Positions 39,001-51,000 of a stretch of 64,000 bases of DNA are shown here, piece by piece (position 1 is the first letter of the stretch; each line of letters begins with the position of its first letter). Below the pieces are notes generated by a model. That model saw only the letters and a program-made list of their open reading frames with translations. It was not told the DNA's origin and did not search any database. Source of the DNA: Cyclina sinensis (lineage: Eukaryota; Mollusca; Bivalvia; Venerida; Veneridae); contig JAAONU010000001.1 of assembly GCA_012932295.1 (NCBI GenBank), positions 682,001 through 746,000 on the forward strand, read 5' to 3'. The position numbers were made by a program, and so were the translations under genes.

Positions 39001-42000
39001 CGTGTCAAATGTAAGTGTTGTTGACAATAATGATTCGCATAGCAACAAATAGTTTTAAAATTAAGTGATACATTGATGGTAAACTAACCAAGGTGTGATA
39101 ATGTAATAATTTCATAAACAATTGTATTAGACAGATTTGATTAACAACTCTTCGGTAATTGTTTGCAACATCGTCTCCATGTTTGTATGTCTATTTCGTG
39201 TAGAAACAAAAAGTAATGAGCGATTGGTGACGCCACGTTCGACCAGAATATGATAAAAAGTATATATTGAAAAGACGAGTTTCATTCCCGAGCAGCTTTT
39301 AGAAAGCAATCACTACCTTATCGTTTAGAAGAATCAAATATATGTGAGTTAATTGAAAAGGCTATGGAGAGACCTTGTTTGTTTATCTTTAAACAGTATG
39401 TCTGAGTCTCTTGCGTAAGATGAAAAGAAAATAAGAAAAAAAAGGTTTGAAAGTGATCAGTGTAAAATGAGTGATTAAGCAAAAGTTATATTTACCTTTA
39501 TCTGTTAGTGTAAGTCAAATTCAAAATAGCTGTGCAGTTTAACTATCTATTTGTTTAGGTTTTCCGCGACCGTCACCAGATGTTCGACTATTTGACAACA
39601 TATACACCGAAGAGTATGTGTCAGCAACATTTAGTTTTACAGCAATAGCTTATCCAAGACCCCAACAGTCGGAGTTTAAATGGCAGAGACAACAGAATTT
39701 GACATGGATACTTCTAACGAATAACGAACAGTATAAGATAACTACATTTGATTTGCAGTCAAACTTAACCGTCAATAATGTGACAAAAGCGGACTTTGGA
39801 AAATACCGACTAGTAATTGAATATTCAGAAGACTTTTATGAGAAAGAATTCCATCTAGGGCCAAAGGGTAATTAATTTTTTCATAGTGTTTCACCAGTGT
39901 TATCGCCAAGCTTTGCAAAGAGCAACAATCATCTATCAGTTATGTATTATTCATTGAAAAGTAAGTGCACAGTGATTATATCGATATCATTCTTAAATCA
40001 TGTATTTTTGTGAATTGTTAAACTTGAATTGCAAAAAACTCTGGAAATTATTTCTACAAGAAGAATGTCGAACCTTTTCGATAAAAAATCTTAACTCATA
40101 AACGTTTACGTTGTTCCAAGAAGACAAGTGAATATAACACGGATGTGCACTATTAACCTATTACGATGCTCTTTACACATTATATGAAATTATAACGATA
40201 AAATGTTCACATAATTATTTTTGTATTTACATTAAGCACCACCATCACAGCCAACAGAATTAAAAGTTGAAGAAATTGCAGATACATTCGTAACAATAAG
40301 ATGGAAACCTGGCTCAGATCATGGATCGAAGCAAAGTTTTATCCTACAATACAAGAGTGCATCTGACGGAGATTGGACAAATATCACCGTACAAGACAAC
40401 GGAAATTTCGTCATGAATTACACAATAACTGGGATGTCTACCCGGATATGGTATCAGGTGCTCATATACGCACAAAACCAGCTAGGGAAGTCAGATAAGC
40501 TAGGGCCTGTCAACTTTCAAACGAAAGGTATGGGTCAAATAAATAACAAGTGTTTATGAAAATCTTCATCTGATAAAGAAGGAAAAACAAATATAGAACA
40601 TTATGTTTTCAATATCTTTCTTGATTGGAAATGCATAAAGATCATTTTGAAATGTTTGCTACTCTACTCTCAAAGTCAACACAATAATGAATTAATGATA
40701 AATAAATAAAAGTCAGTGCTCCACAGCTTTCAAACACTCCACACTTTAACGGTATCAAAGCCCTTTTTTTCCAAACAGTTGTTTCGAAACCTTGTTTCAC
40801 ACTGAGAAACGTCTTACGGACTTAAGAGACGTCAGTGGAAGTGCAAAGTTCAGAGTTCGGACACTTGATTATATTCATAATATTTGAAATACAAAACTTA
40901 ACCATGAATAATAACAAACCGCAATAAAAAAATTATGAAAGGTAGAGTTATCATTCTTGTGCTCTGCTCTCCTCCTAAATGAGATATATCCACCTATGAA
41001 GTTTCAAGTTGAAATCATAAACACTTTTCCAGTTATGCTCTGGACAAAAATTAAGCTTGAAAAATAACGAAGAACAATAATTCAACAATTATTAGTGGTA
41101 GAGTTATCATTCTTATGCACTCTACTCCTCGTTAGTGAGATTTATCCACCTATGAAAGTTCAAGTTGATATCTCAAACACTTTTCCTGTTATGCTCCGGA
41201 CCAAAATTATTCATGAAAAATAACAAATGGCTGAAGACTAAAAAATTATGAAGGTAGAGTTATAATTCTTGTGCAGTGCAGTCCTCCTCAATGATATCTA
41301 TTTATTATGAAGTTTCAAGTTGATATCTCAAATACTTTTCGAGTTATGCTCCGGACAAAAATGTTGGACAGAAGGACGGATGGACGGACGGACGGAGACT
41401 ATTACCATATCCCCGCCTCCTTTTCGGCGATGGATAACAAACAAGATGCTTAGATTTTTTTTAGTAGAAATATAGAAATAAATCTTTACCTTTACTCTGC
41501 TTTACTGCACAGAAGTGTTTTTGAATGGGGAGTTATCCATTTCAATAATCAAGTTCCCAGTGGGATTCGAACCCGCACCCAACGGCACCAACCGCCTGGC
41601 AATACAAAGTGAAAACTGTAGAAGTATATAAATATAGACAAATGAAAAATTTAAAAATAGATAAAGTTTTAAAAAAGATAAAAGTAGTATAGAATAACAT
41701 AATTTCAGTTTGAAATTACGTAGTTTATTATGTAGTTCATTTTAATATTGCAGAGAAACAACATTGCCGTTATTCACGATAAAGATTTTGTTTCCTTTCT
41801 TTTTAGGAAAACCGTTACCTCCAAGTGAAGTAGAGGTCATCCCAGGTAGTATCAGTGATAGATCTGCAACTGTACAGTGGAAACCTGGTTCAGATGGTGG
41901 TGCAATACAAACCTTTGTCTTGAACTACAAAAACCTCGTTGACTTTGATTGGACGAATAAATCTATTCTTGACAATGGGGAAGACATAATGACATCAACA

Positions 42001-45000
42001 ATTCATAATTTAAGCAGCGGATCACAATATGAACTGTTTATACTTTCAACAAACATAATTGGAAGCTCTGATGATTCAGATAAAATAGTCTTTCGAACGA
42101 AAGGTAATGCTATTGTTTGGTGATATTTTGCAGATTCTTTTGAGATAAAATATTCAAAGGAACAAGTGTAACTCTAACAGAAAGTTAAGTACTTCAGTCT
42201 GTAGTGTTTTAACTGCACTATAAGCGAATGTTTTTTACACAAATGTTTCTATTTATCATAATTATTGATTAAATGTCGTTAGTGACTTCCCTATTATCTT
42301 TGTCTTATTTCACTTCCTGATTATGTTAGAAAAAAAATATAAATAATCATTCAGAGCATTTGTATTGTATTCCAAAAAACCAAAACAATGTTTATATATT
42401 TTGTAGACGTTACACCAGAGAATGAGGAGATGAAACTGTCTACTGAGATATTGCTTATTTCTGTTCCAACTACTGTCGGTGTTTTAGCAGCTGTAATTAT
42501 CTTAATCTTTGTAATATTTCGACGAAAGAGGCGAACGAACAAAAGGTATGTTTTTAATATGCCACTTGTATTTGATCCAGGGTGGCCGTACCATGTGGTA
42601 AATGATGTCATTTAAGCTGCCGCAAGCAGCATTTTTTTGCCTCGATTCGGAGGAGAACAATGCTCTAAGTACTTTATTTCTTCATCAATTTCAATGGCAT
42701 ACAGCGCACGCGAAGCTGAAAATTGTGTCGTACACATTGGCCCTGATAAATTTCTTGTCAGATGTACAGAATTTTCTAACATTCGGGAAAACTCATGCGC
42801 TTTTCGCCATAGCAAATATATCTTTACGAACTCTTTATTTCCCGAATGTCAAGAAAAACTGTACATCTGACAAAAGAATCGTTAATACCTTCATGAAGGG
42901 CACAATTTTCCGCTTTGCATGCAATATGTCCCCATTCAATTGATGTTGAAGTAAAATACTTATAGCAGTTTTCTCCTCTGACTCGACGCAAAAATACTGC
43001 TTGCGACAGGCTTAATGACATCATTTACCACGTGGTATGGCCACTCTGTTATTGTAGTTATTATTCGTTTCAAAGCTATTATATATGTTAATCAGGAGCA
43101 ATGTCATTAACAAATATGTATAAACTATAAACTCCATTTCTTTCCAAACGATAATTGTCTAAATAAATTAAAATTTACCTTTTCTTGTTATGCAATCTAG
43201 AATATGAATGTTAATCAATATTCGTCCAAAGCTAGAAATCATTTGAAGTGTTATTGAACCTTGTATTGCGTGACTATCGTTCATGAGCTCACTTAATTAC
43301 GTTCAATTTCTGACCTATTGATACAGAATCTTGTCATTTTACGTCGTTTTTGTTTGATATGTTTCTATTTCTAGAACTTAACAAAATAACAGCTATTCGT
43401 TTATCCTTTTTTCTCGTTTTAAAGTGTTTATATTATTTTTCTGGCAATATTAATAACTGTAACATAAATATGATACAAATTACACATGTAATAATGAGGA
43501 ATTCCTTTAGTCCTAAAGGTACTGGAGTTGGTTTTCTACCTATGGCAATTTCATTTTTTAAATCTAAAAAAGAAATTTGTAAATGGTCCCTTGACTATCT
43601 TGTTTAAGAAACGTCAATTCTTTATATACCATTGATGCTCCAATCCTATTATGGTTTTATTACTCTGCAAATGTACAATAACACTTCCAAAATTGCATCA
43701 TTTCGGCGACATAATAAAATTTAATTATAAGGTTTAAAATATGAAACAACTAAATACGAATAATCAAGAAACATTGTATTTTCTTTCTACAGAAACGACA
43801 TTCAAATAACCGAAAATCTGAAAGACAAAGAGATAAGCCGTGGATCGTATGTCTCAATATCCGAAGTCATTGGTAACAAATTTACTTTTAAGAAATTTTA
43901 TACAGTTATCTGTCCAACAAAACATAAATGATATTTAAGATATATCTGTCATTGAACTGGTCTGTACGTTACATATGCATTTGTTATTGATTGATTGATT
44001 TGTACATAGTTCTTCTGAATTTTATAAATATACGGGGTTATAATTAAATAAATAACTGCATGAAAATAAATCAAATTAGATTTTGGAGGAGAAATCAAAA
44101 GCAACAAAGCGGCATAATAGTTTTTTTTCTAGCGTAAAAATCATCTTATTTTAGCAGTGAAAAGCTTGAATGATGCATACGAAGACGTGAAACTTGACAA
44201 AGGTATTTTTTCGAACGATTCTCAATGTTAACATACGACATGTACAATATGTCCAATAATGACTAATTTCAAAGTTGTCATAAAGAACCTTATCATTTTT
44301 CTGTTTGTGGATTGTTGCTAGTGTTTACGTTCAGCACTGTTTCTCAATTGGGTTTTTACTTTTAATTTGCCAACTTTCTTGGGGAAATGTTTTAAGAATT
44401 TTTGGTTTAAAGAGATTTTGTCATCTTTCATAAGAAAGCTTAAACGTTGTTGGAATCCTTTTCTAAAAACCACAACTTATTTAACATATATGCAAAATAT
44501 TTAATTTGATATCTAGCTTTCTTTGTTCAAGAGAGCAGTTTAATTTCCATAAGCATCGACATAAATCGAGATTTGATATATTTTGCAGAAATGAAATTAG
44601 ATGTCCAGAATCCAACATATGAAAGTCTCGTTCGAAACAGTAAGTACACGACGGTCTCATTTAAGTCTTTGAAACAAAATAACCATTTTTTTGTTTGCTT
44701 TGCTTTTCGTTTCGTAGAAGTAAACAGTCGCCAGAGCTCAGCATTTACAAAATAAGCAATAAATATTCAGTAATGTTTTTCTTAAATCAAAGAAACTATA
44801 AATGTATTTTTATTTTAAGGCATATGAAAAAAGCACAGTATACTTCTACTTCTTAACAAATAATTCAAATCTTCATATTGTTTAATCTACAAATGCGTTT
44901 TAGCGAACCTGAGCGCAGGGTGCTTAGCGATAATTTTTGTAACGGTCTTTGTCCATCGTGTTTCATCCATCCTCAGCATTAGTTCAGCCTACAAAAAATG

Positions 45001-48000
45001 CTCAGAATGTTTGCCCTTTCGGTAAGTTTAGAACATTTTTTTTGTTTACGGAATCTAGGTCATCCATGTGAATATCCTAGAAGCCATAATATTTCCTAAA
45101 TGTGAGAAAAAATATTGATTGCATGGTAGAATTCAAAACTGGGTCACATTGGGTTTACTAGGTAACAATGTAGATCAGTGGTAAACATGATGGATGTTTT
45201 TACTCAATCTTCATGAAACTTGCTCCGTATATTTTCCCTCTGAGACCTGTTCAAAACAAAGTGATGTATGTACAAATACTAAATTTCCAACCAAGATGAA
45301 AACCAGTACCGTATGAACACTTTTGTTCCCTGTTGTCATGAATCTTGTTCATAATGTTTGATTTTTAGATCCTTTGGATTAGCACGAAGATAAATGATAA
45401 GGTCACTAGTATAAATAAAAGAATTTTTTTATCACATTACAGTTAACAGTTTTGTCCCAGTATTCATTTGAATTGTTCTTTCATTCCAATGACGTAACAA
45501 ACACATTAGAATCTGAATGATTTTGAATCAAAATTAAAGACACCAGCCACAATATAAGGAAAAATTGTAAACGCTGTAGAAAATATTTTGACGCAATGTC
45601 CAACTAGTTTTGAAACTTGTTCGAGGTGTTTATCTAGATAAACTCTCAGTAAGGTTGAATGTGGGTCACAATGTATCATAGCCTGCATCACCAGATAAGA
45701 TCAGTGGAAAAACCTCATAACCGGCACATTTTAGGTTTGTTCTCTCTCTGTTTCTGTACATTATATTTAAGTACATTATTGACATTTACAGAGGCTGATC
45801 ATCAACACAAATCTAAACAAAGGTGGTACAGGAAGTTGCAAGAACAAGGTAATTTCAGATTTATGCACTTATCATTTAATCGTTATTTTTTATAGAAAGG
45901 GGTGTTCCCGATATCTCTGGAATCTAAATTTGTATCTACATTGTAACATCCATTTTAAAAGGGTTATAAATATATGAAGTAATATGGGATATATAAATGT
46001 GCTATTTAAATCGTTAAGCTTTGTAAATTCCTACACCAATTTTTTACATGTTTACTTGAATGCAAATACTTTGTACGTAAAGAGACTGTAAAGAACGAAC
46101 ACCGAGAATATTACGTGATATGAGCTTTGTTGACCCTATTCTTGTACACAACGGGCAAATAAAAAAATAGTTTATGTAAATCATAAACACAAAAAAATAA
46201 AGTATTCAAATTTTATTTGCAGACCGCCATCAGTTGACAAAACTCTACAAATTAATTTAATGTATACGTTGTATTCTATATCCAAGTTAATCTGCAATAC
46301 AAACCGGAATTATAATAATTCAGTAAAATGCTGTATTAATTTTTAGATTACCGTGTAACTTTTGTTATGCTCTTTTGTTCCTCTGTCGTCCGGTGTCTGT
46401 CGTCCACAATTTACCTCAAACGATATCTCCGCCTATACCACTAGGGTAATTGCAATATATGTTCAAAGAAATAATTCTTGTATTGTTTCCTTTTAAAATT
46501 GTACGGAAAATGGAATTCGACGCAGAACTCTGGTTATGATGGCAACTGAAATAAAACAACTTTAAAAAACCGCAAAACCTTGAGCTTAGATATTTGGTTT
46601 GTAGTATCATCCACTAGTGCTTTTCCAAAATCATATGAATCATTGCCCGAGGATCCGAGGGGTCACTGCATTTTGAAATGACTTATTTACAGAAAACTTT
46701 CAAAATTTCTTATCTGAAACCAAGGCCTAGAGCTTAGATATCTGGTGTGTTGTTCATCTAGTTGACCTTTACCAAAATCATATAAATCATGGCTTTGGGG
46801 TCAAATCTGGTCCAGCCTGAGGGGTCACTTCATTTTACATGGACTTTTATAGGAAAAGCTTTCAAAATCTTCACATCTAAAGCAATAATGCCAGTTGCAA
46901 TAAAAATTCACACCAATGATCTTTGGTTGGTCGCCTTTCAAAATTGTATATAAAAATCGAATTTCTTGGAGAACCGTGGTTGCCACTCTGGTCCGGAAAT
47001 TGAAAGGAAAGCTTCCCTCTCATAAACTTCTGGCCTATTTTAAATGTTTGGGCACAAATGTTCCTTGTGTAACCGTCTATATAAATCTGGAAATTTATTT
47101 CAATCCCTTAAAAACGTGGCCGTCGGACTTATTTTGCTTTATATGTCTATATGGCATCTTTAAAATCTTCTTCTTAGATACTGCAAGTCTAATTTGAAAA
47201 TAATTTGCACAAATGTTTCTTAGGTGGCCGTATGTATAAATTGTGAATATTTAAAAACATGGCTGCAAGTTGCGGGGCTTAATTTCTTTATATGTTTATA
47301 CTGGAAAGTTTATAGATCTTCTTTTTAGAAACTGCAGGTCTAATTTGAAAATGATTTGGCACGAATATTCATTGGGGACCCTCTATGTAAATTGTGAAAT
47401 TCATTTATCTGTGAGGAAAAAAACATTGCAACCCGCGGCGGGGATTATTAATCCCCTTCCACCGTAAAGCGGGGAGAGGATTATAGGAATGGCCTCCGTC
47501 TGTCAGTCCGTACGTCAGTCAGTCCGTCTGTCTGTCCGTCCGTAACACTTACGTGTCCGCTCCATAACTTTTAAACTGCCTAAAATGTTTTGAAATAACT
47601 TTGCACAAATGATCACCATTATGAGACAATGTGCAGAGCGCAATAATTGGGATGCTACCCCCAAGGTCAAGGTCACACTTAAAGGCCAAGTGTTAAAAAG
47701 TCTCTATTTCGTGTCCGCTCTATAACTTTTAAACTGCTGAAATTTTTTTGAAATAATTTGGCACAAGTGATCACCATTATGAGACGATGTGCAGAGCACA
47801 ATAATTGGGTTGCTACCCCCAAGGTCAAAGTCACAGTTAAAGGTCAAGTGTTAAAAGTCTACATTTCGTGTCCGCTCCATAACTTTTAAACCGCTGAAAA
47901 TATTTTGAAATTACTTGGCTCAAGTGACCACCATTATGAGACGATGTGCAGAGCGCAATAATTGGGTTGCTATCCACAAGGTCAAGGTCACAGTTAAAGG

Positions 48001-51000
48001 TCAAATATCCATATTTCACGTCTGCTCTATAACTTAAAACTTGGCCTACGAAAAGTTTTTTAATTACATCGCACAAATGATCACCACTATGACACGATGT
48101 GCAGAACCCAACATCCAGGTTGCTACCCCCAAGGTCAAGGTTAAATGTTCTCCATAACTTGTTGACTTTATTGAAGATTTGAAATAACTTGGCACAAATA
48201 ATTACTATCATGAGACAATGTGCTTATAATATGCATGGCACAACATCAAGGTCATGGTTGGTTAAAGGTCAAGAAGTACACATTCATGTCCGCTGCGGAA
48301 GGGGATTTAGCTGTCCTTCAGACTGCCTTGTTTTCCTTTATGTTTATTGAGGAAAATCTTCCCTATAGAAACTGCTGGGCCAAGTTAAAATTGAATTGGC
48401 TCAAATGCTTTATTATATATATTGAAAGGGTGTCTGTCAGTTTGTGTCGTAGGTGTTAAAACCCTTGTACTTCCACATTTCTACGACTATCGTTTGAAAG
48501 GTAGTGTACATGTTCATAATAAGTGTAGATGTTTGTGATGTGTCTTTCATGCCACAAATGCCCGCTCTGAGTCAATGCTCCCTCAGGGCAAAACTTTTTT
48601 TCATTCATATTTCGTTTTTCATCTGACACATGCTTCTAGCTACTCTGGGTAACCCCTCCCCATATCCCCGCATTATTTGATAGTCCCTTTTAGATTAGCG
48701 ACTAAAAACCGTTTGTTTCACTTGTTCACGTTGTTTAGCAACTTAATTTTAATGTTTTTTACCATTGCTCACCTCATAAATGTTTTCCTTTTGTTTATTT
48801 GTAAGCGCCATTTTTCGGAAATGTTACATTTTTAAAGTGTATCTGTGGCTGTATCTCGGTATTCAGTATTCATAAACCTCACAACGTTATGAGAAACCAT
48901 AGAAATAAGACACACTGGGCTGACTTAGAAATGATAGGGTACAGACATAAACTGTCACATATATTACAGACATGAAATATGTATATAAAGAAATGTTTTA
49001 AGCCAAATCCAAAATATTGATAAACATATCTGCCAAAACTGCCGAAATCTTGATTAACACAACTGCCCTTGTGTTTCTGCGCATAGACAAGCTGGTTTAA
49101 CAAAGCCGAAAGACAAAATGAACAAAGAATTTTGAATTTTACTTTGTTGATGGGAAAAAAATTAGATGAAACAAATTATAGAATATTTAAACATTAAAAC
49201 CGACGCCTCGTTGCAATGCATATCGTATTTTATTTTTCGTGCGTATTTGAGTGTGGGACTGAAACAAAGAACAAGTAAGAACGTGTAATCATGAAAGATA
49301 TACATGTATTGCAAATAAATGCTTCGAAAGTCACTTTTCCCGTTTCATTAAATAAGATATTAAGCCTGTCGTATCATGTATGGGTTTCAGTAGTTTGAAG
49401 TTTATTTTTTTCAGTACTGGATTCTTCGTCGAAAAAGAAAAACAAAACGACCGAGAACGAAAGCGGTAAGACTGTTTAACAAAACGATGTATAACCTAAC
49501 TGAAGTAAATAGTAGAATACATCTGTGCACTACTGTAATACTTTCTGAACTCAGGATTAATACTTACCTAAGATTTTATCCGTCGTAAAAGATCATTAAA
49601 ACATGTGTTTACAATATAACATTAAAGTCAAGTACTTTGAGTACTTACTTGAGTCTTAAATATCCGATACGGGGTTATAATAGAAATAAGTATTTTGGAG
49701 GAAAATAAAAAGTCAAAAAAGGCATTTGAGCAGTCTTTTTTCAGATTTCTAAGTCTTCATATTCTAGCAGTGAAAGATTTTTTATTCATACGAAGACGTC
49801 AAAATTCACAGATGTTTTGTCTTGAGCGGGTCTTGATGTTTATATACTGTTTTTTTTTTATATATATTGTCCAGTAAATGACTTAAAGTTACGAAAAACT
49901 GTCACAAAAAAGTTTTAATTACACGGGTTACTATTTTTCTGTTTTGTGGATTGTAACACCTTGTTAACTTTTGTCACAGTTTCTGCTTGGAATGTATTGA
50001 ATTCATATTTGTCATTTGTCAACTTTTAGTATGAATACAAATGTATTAACCATTAATTTTGGGGGGAAAAGTTGTTTTCCATCTCCATTAAGACAGCTTA
50101 AACAGAACAGAATTCACTGAAGTTTTAAAACGGTTATGTATGTAACATACATGCATTTTTAATATTTAAACAATGCAAAGTTGTAATGAATATTCTGCTT
50201 TTACATTTTTATGTATTGATACACATACATTGTCTTCTGTGTTAATTCTCCTCAGCATCGACACAAATAGACCTTTGATATTTTACAGAAAAGCAATCAG
50301 ATGGCCAGAATCCGACTTACTTAGGTCTCGTTCTACGGAAAAGTAAGTATAAGGTCTCGTTCTACGGAAAAGTAAGTATAAGGTCTTCTTCAACGGAAAA
50401 GTAAGTATAAGGTCTAGTGCTACGGAAAAGTAAGTATAAGGTCTAGTTCTACAGATAAGTAAGTATAAGGTCTAGTTCTACGGAAAAGTAAGTATAAGGT
50501 CTAGTTCTACAGATAAGTAAGTATAAGGTCTAGTTCTACGGAAAAGTAAGTATAAGGTATAGTTCTATGGAAAAGTAAGTATAAGGTCTAGTTCTATGGA
50601 AAAGTAAGTATAAGACGATCATATAAAAGTCTATAAAATGAATCGAAAATAATCATCTATTTTCTTGCATGACTATTCTGCTATTTTGCATTTTGTTTTG
50701 TAGAAATAAACCGTAATTCCTTTTTATTAATGTTATCTTGAAGTATAAAACTTTAGCCGCCCGATTTTACCTACTGGTATTTTTGTATATAACTTCGTAA
50801 AGTACGCATTCCTTGTAGGTCAAATGATTGTTCCGGAAACAACAAATCAAGGATATGAAGGTAATCATTTTAAATATAATTTGATTTGAATACTCGTGCT
50901 TTAAGGAGCTTCTAATGTTACTTTCAAAACACCAAGGACATTTATATGTATGTGAAAATATAACACTACAGTACATAGCCACCTACACTATAATTCGGAA

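Noticed and set aside
42602..43024. Several overlapping frames on both strands
   Set aside because: They mirror each other because of the 471 bp inverted repeat; they are not genes.
44158..44639. Classical ITAM or ITIM in exons 15-16
   Set aside because: YEDV and YESL lack the Y-2 residues of a strict ITIM (Asp and Pro instead), and the spacing between YVSI, YEDV and YESL fits an ITAM only loosely. N-x-x-Y is the better description.
46223..46260. Possible alternative terminal exon (acceptor TTTATTTGCAG, 12 codons, TAA)
   Set aside because: In phase with exon 17 and ending LYKLI, but no poly(A) signal follows, no copies occur in other blocks, and such short frames arise by chance.
50324..50613. 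CRISPR-like array
   Set aside because: The repeats are directly adjacent with no spacers, in a eukaryotic intron; this is a minisatellite.
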